Shown piece by piece: positions 1 to 8,244 of a DNA stretch of 64,000 nucleotides. The notes beneath the pieces are model-generated. The model saw nothing but the letters and a program-made list of their open reading frames with translations, was not told the origin of the DNA and did no database searches. The position numbers and the translations under genes are program-made. The stretch comes from Acidimicrobiales bacterium (GTDB lineage Bacteria > Actinomycetota > Acidimicrobiia > Acidimicrobiales > Poriferisodalaceae). Location: the NCBI GenBank assembly GCA_009843525.1, contig VYDH01000038.1, positions 25,369-89,368 of the forward strand, written 5' to 3'. Each line of letters begins with the position of its first letter. The stretch's first letter is position 1.

Positions 1-2430
1 AGACTGGACTCGCTGGTCAACCTCGACCTCTCGAGGAATGCCCTGACCGGCCATGTCCCGCCCGAGCTCGGCGTCCTGGCCAATCTCGAACGCATCTCTC
101 TCAGCTTCAACGACCTCGACGGCCCCATCCCTGCCGAATTCGGCGACTTGGCGAACCTGCGGATCCTGTTCCTGCGATACAACCGGCTGAGCGGCGAGAT
201 CCCGCCCGAACTCGGCAAGCTCAGCTCGCTGACGCGGCTCAACCTGTGGCACAACGAGCTCACCGGCCCCCTCCCCGCCGAGCTCGGCAACCTGGTCAAG
301 CTCGCACGGCTCGACCTCGACGACAACCAGCTGAGCGGCGAGATTCCCGCGGAGCTCGGCAATCTCGTCGAGCTGACCGAAGTGTGGCTGCGGGGCAATG
401 AGTTGACCGGCGAGATCCCGGGCGAACTGGGCAACCTCACCAAGCTCAGGCGCATCTATCTCGACGGCAACCAGCTCACCGGCCCGATCCCGCCTGAGTT
501 CAGCGGGCTCGCCAGCCTCAGGCGGCTCTGGCTGCAAGGCAACAAGCTGACCGGCTCCATCCCGCCCGGGCTCGGAGCGCTTGCCGACCTCGAGCAGGTC
601 ATGCTCGGCGCCACCAACAAGCTGAGCGGCTGCATCCCCGCCGAATGGCGCTATGCCGACTTCCTGGCCGACGATCTCGGCAGCCTCGGCTTGGAATATT
701 GCCTCGATGCCGCGACGGCGATGACCCGTGCGATCGTGGAGGATCTGCGCCGAAACGCTGATGAGTTCTCCTACGAAGTCGGCACTCACGGCGGCGCACT
801 CACGCTGGCCACGATTTCTGAGCCGTTGACCTTGAATCTGGCGCTGTCCAACGACGCCGGCTCGTCGAATGTCCTGGGCTACCTCTTCGAAGGCCTCACC
901 GAGACCTCGTGGCTGGACGACGAGGTCGAGCCGCTGCTGGCCGAGTCGTGGGAACGCTCTGATGACGGGCTGCGCTGGGTGTTCCGCCTGCGTGACGATG
1001 TGAGGTGGCACGACGGCACGCCCTTCACGGCGCACGACGTGGACTTCACGTTCAACCGGGTCATCTACAACGACGATTTCAACGCGTCGAGCCGTGGCAC
1101 CTTCGAGTTCCGCTACCTCAACGATGACGGAGAGTGGGAGACATCGAAGATGACGGTGGCAGCGCTCGACGACCACACGGTCGAGTTCGTGCTGCCCCAG
1201 CCGTTCGCACCGTTCCTGCGTTCGATGGGCACGTCCATCTACCCCAAGCACATCTTTGAAGCGCCCATCACCGCAGGCACCTTCACCGAGTTCTGGAACA
1301 TCGATACCGATCCATCCGAGATCGTCGGCACCGGCCCCTTCACTATCGGCGAATACACACCCGAGGAGCGCGTCGTCTTCAAGCGCAACCCGCACTACTG
1401 GCAGACCGACGCTGACGGCCAGCAGCTGCCGTACCTGGACCAGGTGGTGCACATCGTGGTGCCAGATCTGGCATCCGAGCTGGCCTTGTTCCGCGACGGC
1501 ACCGCGGACTTCCACGGTGTGCTGGGCGAGGAGTATGCGCTGCTGGAACCGCTGCAGGAAGACGAGAACTTCGCCCTGCATCGCCGGGGCCCTGGCTTCG
1601 GCACCACGTTCCTGACCTTCAACCAGAATCCGCGCTCGAACGACGCAGGCGAGCCGTTCGTCGACCCGGCCAAGCTGCATTGGTTCGGCAACGTCAACTT
1701 CCGTCAGGCGGTGGCCCACACGCTCGACAAGGCGGCCATGATCGACGGCGTCCAGCACGGTTTGGGCTACGAGCAGTGGTCGTCAGTGAGCCCGGCCGCC
1801 GGCGACTTCCACAACCCCGATGTGCGTCGCTACCCGTACGACATCGACAGGGCGAACGATCTCCTGGATGACCTGGGGTGGATCGACACCGACGGCGACG
1901 GCATCCGCGAGGACGATCTCGGCAACCCGATCTCGTTCACGCTGGTGACCAATAAGGGCAACGCCGTGCGCCAGGCAGCTACAGAGATCATCCGGGACGG
2001 AATGGCCGAGGCAGGTCTCGACGTCACCTACGAGGCGATCGAATTCCGAGACCTGGTGTCGCAGCTCACCACCACCTACGACTGGGAGGCCATGGTCATC
2101 GGCTTCACTGGGGGCTCCGATCCCTACAGCGGCATCGGCTTGTGGCACAGCTCCCAGTCGTTGCATCTGTGGCATCCGTTCCAAGACGAACCCGCTACCG
2201 ACTGGGAAGCCGAGATCGACCGGCTCTATATCGAGGCCAGCCAAGAACTCGATCACGACAAGCGAGTCCGGCTCTATCGCGAGGCGCAGGCCATCGCCGC
2301 GGCGAACGTGCCCTTGATCTACACCACGCTCGGCGAACGACTGGGCGCCGTACGCAACGTGTTCGGCAACACCACGCCGACGCTGTATGGCTACTGGGAC
2401 ATTCGCTACCTGTACCGCACTGATCTCTAG
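1..2430 (+). CDS. Leucine-rich-repeat / extracellular solute-binding protein (family 5) fusion, 5' partial
   Basis: The reading frame is open from base 1, so the true start lies upstream. The first ~210 visible codons (to about base 640) hold about nine 24-residue plant-type LRRs of the form LxxLxxLxLxxNxLxGxIPxE. From about base 770 the same frame continues into an oligopeptide/dipeptide-binding (DppA/OppA, SBP_bac_5) domain. Recognisable blocks are GLTE, LAESWERSDDGLRWVFRLR, WHDGTPFTAHDV and GTGPF, running to a natural end at 2430. The SBP family normally delivers peptides or other solutes to an ABC permease outside the membrane. No permease gene follows, so the protein may be an orphan binding or adhesion receptor. 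The join is not a frameshift artefact visible here because one frame spans it. Function beyond binding is inference; whether a signal peptide exists cannot be seen. Confidence 0.85.
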   Translation, partial: RLDSLVNLDLSRNALTGHVPPELGVLANLERISLSFNDLDGPIPAEFGDLANLRILFLRYNRLSGEIPPELGKLSSLTRLNLWHNELTGPLPAELGNLVKLARLDLDDNQLSGEIPAELGNLVELTEVWLRGNELTGEIPGELGNLTKLRRIYLDGNQLTGPIPPEFSGLASLRRLWLQGNKLTGSIPPGLGALADLEQVMLGATNKLSGCIPAEWRYADFLADDLGSLGLEYCLDAATAMTRAIVEDLRRNADEFSYEVGTHGGALTLATISEPLTLNLALSNDAGSSNVLGYLFEGLTETSWLDDEVEPLLAESWERSDDGLRWVFRLRDDVRWHDGTPFTAHDVDFTFNRVIYNDDFNASSRGTFEFRYLNDDGEWETSKMTVAALDDHTVEFVLPQPFAPFLRSMGTSIYPKHIFEAPITAGTFTEFWNIDTDPSEIVGTGPFTIGEYTPEERVVFKRNPHYWQTDADGQQLPYLDQVVHIVVPDLASELALFRDGTADFHGVLGEEYALLEPLQEDENFALHRRGPGFGTTFLTFNQNPRSNDAGEPFVDPAKLHWFGNVNFRQAVAHTLDKAAMIDGVQHGLGYEQWSSVSPAAGDFHNPDVRRYPYDIDRANDLLDDLGWIDTDGDGIREDDLGNPISFTLVTNKGNAVRQAATEIIRDGMAEAGLDVTYEAIEFRDLVSQLTTTYDWEAMVIGFTGGSDPYSGIGLWHSSQSLHLWHPFQDEPATDWEAEIDRLYIEASQELDHDKRVRLYREAQAIAAANVPLIYTTLGERLGAVRNVFGNTTPTLYGYWDIRYLYRTDL

Positions 2431-2452
2431 GGGGCGCTCGCCGGCAGCGCTC

Positions 2453-3280
2453 TCAGATCAGCAGGTTCGCCCGCAGCATCTCCAGCGCCGCTGGGTCGAG
2501 TCCGTGGGCAAGCAGGTATCCCACTACGCCGGATTGCGGTCCTTCGTCCGTCGTGTTGCCGTTCAGGCTGTCGCGGGCCGCCGCGCCGACGTCACCGAAT
2601 CGGACATCGAGGTCGGCCAACACTGCGGTCATGACGCCGCGTGGAGCGCTCAGAATGGCTCCCACGTCGTCGATGCTGATGCCCATCTTCGCGAACTCCG
2701 GTGCTAGCTCAGCCATGCGCTGGTGGGATCGCAGCTCGTTGGTGAGGCAGTAGTCGTCCAGCACGGTCTCGCGGGCGACACCGAGCGCTTCCAGCAGCAG
2801 CGCTGATGCGATGCCGCTGCGGTCCTTGCCGGCCGTGCAGTGGAACAGCATCGGCAGATGGTCGACGTCGGCGGCAATGGCCACGAGCTGAGCGAACCGC
2901 TCGCCGTAGGAGCCGATCATCTGCAGGTACAGCCCGGCCATGTCGTCTTCACTGACCGACCGCAGCCGGCCCTCGAAGATCTGGTCCACCATGCTGATGT
3001 CGCCGTCCACGGTGTCGCCCACCGGCAGCGAGATGTGCGAGGTCACCCCGGGCCACAGCCGCGAGCGGTCACGCTCGATCTCGGGTCCGGCACGGAAGTC
3101 CACCACCGTGCGGATGCCGCGGCTGCCCAGCTCGTCGAGATCGTCGTCGGTCAGCGTGCTCAAGCGGTCGGAGCGGAACAGCGCCCCCGGCCGCACGTGG
3201 CGGCCGCCCGTTGCGGGATAGCCGCCCAGATCACGGCAATTCCTCGCGCCTTCCAGCACAACTACGGCATCTCGACGCAC
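2453..3280 (-). CDS. Tyrosine-protein phosphatase (Y_phosphatase3 family)
   Basis: A 275-residue protein of the bacterial PTP/dual-specificity phosphatase family that dephosphorylates phosphotyrosine or phosphoinositides. The N-terminal NCRDLGGY (residues 14-21) and RSDRLSTLT blocks are typical of the family. The P-loop HCTAGKDR (about residues 147-154) supplies the catalytic Cys and Arg. I chose the GTG at 3280 because the frame is open upstream to 3481 but that extension is low-complexity, Arg-rich and would overlap the divergent gene at 3322. The ribosome-binding site is weak, so the start is uncertain by a few codons. The substrate is unknown. Confidence 0.8.
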   Translation of the reverse strand: MRRDAVVVLEGARNCRDLGGYPATGGRHVRPGALFRSDRLSTLTDDDLDELGSRGIRTVVDFRAGPEIERDRSRLWPGVTSHISLPVGDTVDGDISMVDQIFEGRLRSVSEDDMAGLYLQMIGSYGERFAQLVAIAADVDHLPMLFHCTAGKDRSGIASALLLEALGVARETVLDDYCLTNELRSHQRMAELAPEFAKMGISIDDVGAILSAPRGVMTAVLADLDVRFGDVGAAARDSLNGNTTDEGPQSGVVGYLLAHGLDPAALEMLRANLLI

Positions 3281-3321
3281 GGGCTCGCAGGGTAACGACT
3301 TCCCAAGTACCGTCGCCGCCC

Positions 3322-4305
3322 ATGCGTGCAGTGGTGATACCCGAATACGGCGGCGTCGAGGTCCTGCGGGTGCAGGACGTGCCAGACCCGGTGCCAGGAC
3401 CCGATGAAGTGCTCGTCGACGTGGCCTGTTCGGCGATGAATCGCGCCGACCTGCTCCAGCGGATGGGCCTGTACCCAGCACCCGGCCCCAAGCCTGAGTT
3501 CGAGATTCCCGGCCTGGAGTTCGCCGGCATCATCGCCGCGCTCGGCGAGCGCGTCATGGGCTGGTCGGTGGGTGACGAAGTCATGGGCATCGTGTCGGGC
3601 GGGGCGAAAGCCGAGCAGGTCGTGACCCATGAGCGCATGCTGCAGTGCGTCCCCTCCGGGGTCGAGCTGCGCGACGCCGCAGCCATTCCGGAAGTGTTCA
3701 TGACAGCCCACGATGCCCTGGTGACCCAGGGCGGGCTGACCTCGGGCGGCTGCGCGCTAGTGCACGCCGGCGCGTCGGGCGTGGGCACCGCCGCCATCCA
3801 GATTGCCAAGGCCATCGGCGCCCGCATTGCGGTCACCTGCTCGACGTCGAAGGTGGCGGCCTGCACCGATCTCGGCGCCGACCTCGTCATCGACTACACC
3901 GCGACCGACTTCGCCGATGAGATCGCAGCCTGGACGGGCCGCCAGGGCGTGGACGTGGTGCTCGACGTGATCGGCGGCGACTACCTGGCCCGCAACATTG
4001 CCTCGGTGCGCGTCCAGGGACGCATCATCCAAGTCGGCGTGATGGGCGAGCCGAAAGCGACCTTCGCGCTCGGCGCGCTGCTGCCCAAGCGGGCGGCGCT
4101 CATCGGGACCGTGCTGCGTTCACGGCCCATCGAGCAGAAGATCGACGCAAATCAGCGATTCTGCGCCGAACTGCTCCCTCGCTTCGACGACGGATCGCTG
4201 CGGCCGATCATCGACTCGCGCTTCGCGCTCGACGACATCGCCGAGGCGCACACCTACATGGCCACCAACGCCAACATCGGCAAGATCCTGCTGGACATCG
4301 CCTAG
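3322..4305 (+). CDS. NAD(P)H:quinone oxidoreductase, zinc-independent MDR family (PIG3-like)
   Basis: A 327-residue medium-chain dehydrogenase/reductase. The start MRAVVIPEYGG, the substrate-domain NRADLLQR segment and the Rossmann motif AGASGVGTAAIQ (around residue 150) are typical of the PIG3/Qor quinone reductase branch. Zinc-ligand cysteines of alcohol dehydrogenases are absent. It probably reduces quinones or enoyl compounds with NADPH in the cytoplasm. The ATG at 3322 begins the conserved N-terminus; longer readings upstream run into the divergent phosphatase. The gap of about 41 bp to that gene must hold both promoters. The natural substrate cannot be assigned. Confidence 0.85.
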   Translation: MRAVVIPEYGGVEVLRVQDVPDPVPGPDEVLVDVACSAMNRADLLQRMGLYPAPGPKPEFEIPGLEFAGIIAALGERVMGWSVGDEVMGIVSGGAKAEQVVTHERMLQCVPSGVELRDAAAIPEVFMTAHDALVTQGGLTSGGCALVHAGASGVGTAAIQIAKAIGARIAVTCSTSKVAACTDLGADLVIDYTATDFADEIAAWTGRQGVDVVLDVIGGDYLARNIASVRVQGRIIQVGVMGEPKATFALGALLPKRAALIGTVLRSRPIEQKIDANQRFCAELLPRFDDGSLRPIIDSRFALDDIAEAHTYMATNANIGKILLDIA

Positions 4306-4353
4306 CAACCCGAGCCAGCACCGCTGTTACAGCGCCCAGCGGCGCAGAGACGA

Positions 4354-5625
4354 CTAGCGGTTCTCGATGGGCACGTAGTCGCGCTGGTCGGGCCCGGTGT
4401 ACTTCTGGCGGGGCCGGTAGATCTTCTGCTCGGGGTCGCCGAGCATCTCCACCCAGTGCGCCAGCCAGCCCGGCGTCCGCCCGATGGCGAACAGCACCGT
4501 GAACATGTCGAGCGGGAAGCCCATCGCCTCGTAGATGAGCCCGGAGTAGAAGTCGACGTTCGGGTACAGGCGGCGATCCTTGAAGTAAGAGTCGCTGAGC
4601 GCCACCTCTTCGAGCTTCATGGCGATGTCGAGCAGCGGATTCAGGCCGGTCACCTTGAACACCGCATCAGCGGTTTCCTTGATGATCTTGGCCCGCGGGT
4701 CGTAGTTCTTGTACACCCGGTGCCCGAAGCCCTGCAGCAGCACATCGCCGGACTTGGCCCGCTCCACGTACGCAGCCACATTGTCGAAGCTGCCGATCTC
4801 GTGCAGCATCCGGATGACCTGCTCGTTGGCGCCCCCGTGCAGCGGCCCATACAGCCCGCAGGTGGCTGCTGCCACCGCTGAGTACGGATCGGCCCGGCTG
4901 GATCCGACCGTGCGCATCGTGGTGGTGGAGCAGTTCTGCTCGTGGTCGGCATGCAGGATGAACAGCACGTCGAGGGCGCGCGTCAGCGTGGGGTCGGGCA
5001 CGTAGTCGGGGTCGGCCACGCTCCACATCATCCGCAGGAAGTTGCCGGTGTAGGTGAGGTGGTTGACCGGGTACTCATACGGCAGGCCCATCCGGTTGCG
5101 GTAGGTGAACGCCGCCATCGTGGGCATCTTGGCCATCAGCCGGATGATCTGGACCAGCCGTGTGTAGGGATCGTCGATGTCCTTGGCTTCTGGGTAGAAG
5201 GTGGACAGAGCGGCGATGGTGGAGACCAGCGTGCCCATCGGGTGGGCGTCGTAGCGGAAGCCCTTGATGAAGCGCGTGATGTCCTCGTGCACATAGGTGT
5301 GGAACGTGATGTGGTGGATCCACTCGGCCGCCTCGGCCTCGGTGGGCAGTTCGCCGTGGATCAGCAGGTAGGCCACCTCGAGGAAGCTGGACTGCTCGGC
5401 GAGCTGCTCGATGGGGTAGCCGCGGTAGCGCAGGATCCCCTCGTTGCCATCTATCTCGGTGATCTTCGAATCGCAGTTGGCCGTGGAGAGGTAGGCGGGG
5501 TCGTAGAACCACAGGCCACGGTCCAGCTCGCGCAGTGCGGCGGCCGAGATGGTGCCGTCGACGACGGGGACGGTCACCGATTCTCCCGTGCGGTTGTCGG
5601 TGATCGTGAAGCTGTCGTCTGCCAT
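4354..5625 (-). CDS. gltA: Citrate synthase
   Basis: A 423-residue type II citrate synthase condensing oxaloacetate and acetyl-CoA at the entry of the TCA cycle. Active-site blocks are present: ADHEQN (226-231), GPLHGGAN (260-267) and GFGHRVY (299-305), with the N-terminal beta-rich extension usual for the longer bacterial enzymes. The length matches the family. It converges with the quinone reductase gene, 48 bp apart. It stands alone on its strand behind an acyl-CoA carboxylase gene 63 bp upstream, so it may have its own promoter there. It could use oxaloacetate made by the protocatechuate pathway encoded further right, which is inference. Confidence 0.95.
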   Translation of the reverse strand: MADDSFTITDNRTGESVTVPVVDGTISAAALRELDRGLWFYDPAYLSTANCDSKITEIDGNEGILRYRGYPIEQLAEQSSFLEVAYLLIHGELPTEAEAAEWIHHITFHTYVHEDITRFIKGFRYDAHPMGTLVSTIAALSTFYPEAKDIDDPYTRLVQIIRLMAKMPTMAAFTYRNRMGLPYEYPVNHLTYTGNFLRMMWSVADPDYVPDPTLTRALDVLFILHADHEQNCSTTTMRTVGSSRADPYSAVAAATCGLYGPLHGGANEQVIRMLHEIGSFDNVAAYVERAKSGDVLLQGFGHRVYKNYDPRAKIIKETADAVFKVTGLNPLLDIAMKLEEVALSDSYFKDRRLYPNVDFYSGLIYEAMGFPLDMFTVLFAIGRTPGWLAHWVEMLGDPEQKIYRPRQKYTGPDQRDYVPIENR

Positions 5626-5688
5626 CAGTCCCCCTTGTTCGCGCCGCCGAATGTACCCAATATGTCGCTCCGCCGCGAATCCGAGGGC

Positions 5689-7035
5689 CTAGAGGGGGGC
5701 GTTGTCGTGGCGGCGCTGGCGCAGCCGTTCGCGCTTGGTGGCCAGCATGCCGAGCGTGTCGATGAGCTCGCGGCGCGTGTCGGCGGGGTCGATGACACTG
5801 TCGACGTAGCCGCGTTCGGCGGCGACGTAGGGATTCAGGTACGTGTCCTCGTAGTCGGTGACGTAATCGGCGATTTCGTCGTCATCGGCGCCGCGGCGGA
5901 GGATCTGCGCCGCCTGTGATGCACCCATCACCGCCAGCTCGGCGCTCGGCCACGCCAGGTACACGTCGTTGCCCATCGTCTTGGAGTCCATGACGATGTA
6001 GGCGCCGCCGTAGGACTTGCGCAGCACCACGGCCACCCGTGGCACCGTGGCGCGGGCATAAGCAAAGGCCAGCTGAGCACCGTGGCGGATCATCCCGCGC
6101 CATTCGAGGTCCTTGCCGGGGTAGAAGCCGGGCGTGTCCACCAAGGTGACCAGCGGCAGGCCGAAGGCATCGCAGAAGTTGACGAAGCGGGCGCCCTTCT
6201 GGCTGGCGGCGATATCGAGCGTGCCGGCGATGCTCATCGGCTGGTTCGCGAGCACGCCCACCGAGTAACCGCCCAGCGTGGCGAAGCCCGTGACGAGGTT
6301 CGGCGCCCAACCCGCCCGCAGCTCGGTGAGGCAGCCCTCGTCGACGAGCTCCATGATGATGTCGCGCACGTCGTAGGCCCCCGTCGGCTGCGACGGCAGC
6401 ATCTCGCCTGCGGCGGGGGTCAGGCGCTCATGTGAATCACCAGTCTCGATGCGCGGCGGCAGTTCGTCGCAGTGCGGCGGCAGATAGCTCAGGATCTCGG
6501 TGAGCATGTCGAGCACACCCTCGGTGGACGTCACGGCAGACGCAGTCCCCGAGGCGCTGGCATGAATCGGGGCACCGCCCAGTTCGTCGGGCCCGATGGC
6601 CACGCCGGTCATCTCGCGCACCGGAACGGGGCCACTCACGAAGGCATAGGCGTCGTCGGACATCACGACGACATCGGACAACCCGATCAGCAGGGCGATG
6701 CCCGAGATGGCCTGCCCTGTCACTCCAGCCAAGACCGGGACCACTCCCGAGCACCGCACGAGCACCCGCGCGGCTTCGCCCCAGCCGTGCAGCGCCGCGA
6801 CTCCATAGTGCGCGTCGGCGCCGCTGGACGACAGCATGAGCACCACCGGCAGGCGCTTTGCAAGCGCCGTCTGCAGGCCTGCGACGATGGTCTCGCTGTC
6901 GGCTGGCGACAGGGCCCCGCGCCGGTGAGGGCTGTCGGCAGAGATGAGCATGGCCGTCCGCTCGCCGAGGGTGGTGATGCCGGCCGTGACATGTCCGCTC
7001 GCACCGGCGCGCAGCTGCAGGTCCACTGCCGTCAA
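5689..7035 (-). CDS. Acyl-CoA carboxylase beta subunit (carboxyltransferase)
   Basis: A 448-residue carboxyltransferase-domain protein of the acetyl/propionyl-CoA carboxylase beta family. It transfers carboxyl from carboxybiotin to an acyl-CoA. Typical blocks are the oxyanion-hole region GVTGQAISG, the C-terminal VTLVDTPGF and LRKSYGGAYIVMDSK. It is shorter than the usual 510-550 residues at the N-terminus. No biotin carboxylase partner is nearby. The first codon is TTG at 7035, one base after the LysR stop, with GTG at 7026 as an alternative; neither has a clear ribosome-binding site. The short spacing suggests co-transcription with the LysR gene. The acyl-CoA specificity is unknown. Confidence 0.85.
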   Translation of the reverse strand: MTAVDLQLRAGASGHVTAGITTLGERTAMLISADSPHRRGALSPADSETIVAGLQTALAKRLPVVLMLSSSGADAHYGVAALHGWGEAARVLVRCSGVVPVLAGVTGQAISGIALLIGLSDVVVMSDDAYAFVSGPVPVREMTGVAIGPDELGGAPIHASASGTASAVTSTEGVLDMLTEILSYLPPHCDELPPRIETGDSHERLTPAAGEMLPSQPTGAYDVRDIIMELVDEGCLTELRAGWAPNLVTGFATLGGYSVGVLANQPMSIAGTLDIAASQKGARFVNFCDAFGLPLVTLVDTPGFYPGKDLEWRGMIRHGAQLAFAYARATVPRVAVVLRKSYGGAYIVMDSKTMGNDVYLAWPSAELAVMGASQAAQILRRGADDDEIADYVTDYEDTYLNPYVAAERGYVDSVIDPADTRRELIDTLGMLATKRERLRQRRHDNAPL

Positions 7036-7036
7036 T

Positions 7037-7954
7037 CTATGTGGCAGTGACGCCGGGGATGCGACGGGACACGCTGCGGATCACCGAGCGCAGCATGTCG
7101 CGGGCCGCGGCCGCCGGCGCCGAGAGCATCCCGCGGCGACGGATGGCCAGCGCAACCTGGCGAGGCGGCAGATCGGCAACCGTCAGCACGCTCCAGTCGC
7201 CCCGGTCGGTCCAGACGGGGATGGAGGTGATGGGCACGATGGCCGGCCCGTAACCCTGGAACGCGAGGGTGGCGGTGAGCCGGATGCCGTCGAGCTGTGC
7301 CATCGTCCGCAACGCCACGCTGCGCCGTGCCGCAGCCGAATCGATGAGCATGCGCATCACCGAGCCAGGCGGTCCGAGCAGCAGCTCGTGCTGCTCGAGT
7401 TCGGCGAAGCTCACCTCACGATCGCCGAGCGCCGCGAGCGCGTGCCCGGTGGGGGCGATAACCACGAACTCTTCAGCGAACAGCGGTGTGGCCACCAGCT
7501 CCTCGTGATCGAGCGGGGCGTTCACCACTGCAAGATCGAGCTCGCCGCCCTCGAGCAAGCGGGTGAGCGCCAGGGTCGTGGCGTCGACCACCGTGGCGTC
7601 GACATCTGGGTGGTGCCGACGCAGTTCGTCGAGGAAGGGCGGCAGCAGCCAGCGGCCGGGGGTGCCGATGATGCCCAGATGCACATCGCCGGTGACATGC
7701 GACGTCATCGACGCCACATCAGCCCGCATGGCTGCGATCTCGCCGTTGATGCGCTTGGTACGCGCAAGCACCACTTCACCCTCGGGCGTCAACGACCCCG
7801 CAGCGCGATCCACGAGCACAGCGCCCAGTTCGTCCTCCAGCTTTGCGACGTGGCTGGACACGTTCGACTGCACAGTGTGCAGCGCTCGTGCCGCTGCTGA
7901 GAACCGGCCGTGTGCAGCAACCGCAGCCAGAGCGTCGAGGTACTTCAGGTCCAT
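7037..7954 (-). CDS. LysR-family transcriptional regulator
   Basis: A 305-residue LysR-type regulator. The N-terminal winged helix (MDLKYLDALAAVAAHGRFSA, then SNVSSHVAKLEDELG) sits in the first 60 residues and a periplasmic-binding-like effector domain follows. It is read on the same strand as the acyl-CoA carboxylase gene, with one base between them, which suggests it may regulate or be co-expressed with that gene. A 29-bp imperfect inverted repeat about 90 bp upstream (8040-8068) is a possible operator. The effector cannot be read from the sequence. Confidence 0.9.
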   Translation of the reverse strand: MDLKYLDALAAVAAHGRFSAAARALHTVQSNVSSHVAKLEDELGAVLVDRAAGSLTPEGEVVLARTKRINGEIAAMRADVASMTSHVTGDVHLGIIGTPGRWLLPPFLDELRRHHPDVDATVVDATTLALTRLLEGGELDLAVVNAPLDHEELVATPLFAEEFVVIAPTGHALAALGDREVSFAELEQHELLLGPPGSVMRMLIDSAAARRSVALRTMAQLDGIRLTATLAFQGYGPAIVPITSIPVWTDRGDWSVLTVADLPPRQVALAIRRRGMLSAPAAAARDMLRSVIRSVSRRIPGVTAT

Positions 7955-8039
7955 GCGGCCACGCTAGCGCCCGATTGCCGTCCATCTCCAAAAGAGATTG
8001 AAACTATCTGCGCTAACTGCTGGCCCGATAATAAGACCC

Positions 8040-8068
8040 GGGGTAATTTGCTCGTGAGCGGTTACCCC
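8040..8068. repeat. Inverted repeat upstream of the LysR gene
   Basis: GGGGTAA at 8040-8046 pairs with TTACCCC at 8062-8068, and inside them GCTC (8050-8053) pairs with GAGC (8056-8059). It lies in the 290-bp gap between the LysR start and the aconitase stop. It could be an operator or an RNA hairpin; no T-run follows on either strand, so it is not called a terminator. Confidence 0.4.
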
Positions 8069-8197
8069 ACACCGCTCCACATATCGCACCGCCGCACGGT
8101 GTCCCCCCACCCAGGCGGGCGAGTGCCGGATCGGAAGCCCCCGCTCCGACCGGCGATAGGTCGAAAGCGTCCCCCACGCCCAGCGACCTCAGCGAAG

Positions 8198-8224
8198 AAG
8201 CCGGCCCTCCCCCCGGGCCGGCTT
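8198..8224 (-). terminator. Hairpin terminator downstream of aconitase
   Basis: A perfect 10-bp stem, AAGCCGGCCC (8198-8207) with GGGCCGGCTT (8215-8224), and a 7-nt loop. It lies 21 bp after the aconitase stop. It lacks a long U-tract, as is common in high-GC actinobacteria, so termination is inferred from position and stability. Confidence 0.7.
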
Positions 8225-8244
8225 CCTCGCGTTCACAGGCCCGG

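Noticed and set aside
4306..4353. A bidirectional terminator between quinone reductase and citrate synthase genes
   Set aside because: The only hairpin (CGCTG/CAGCG at 4322-4334) has a 5-bp stem and no T-run, too weak to call.
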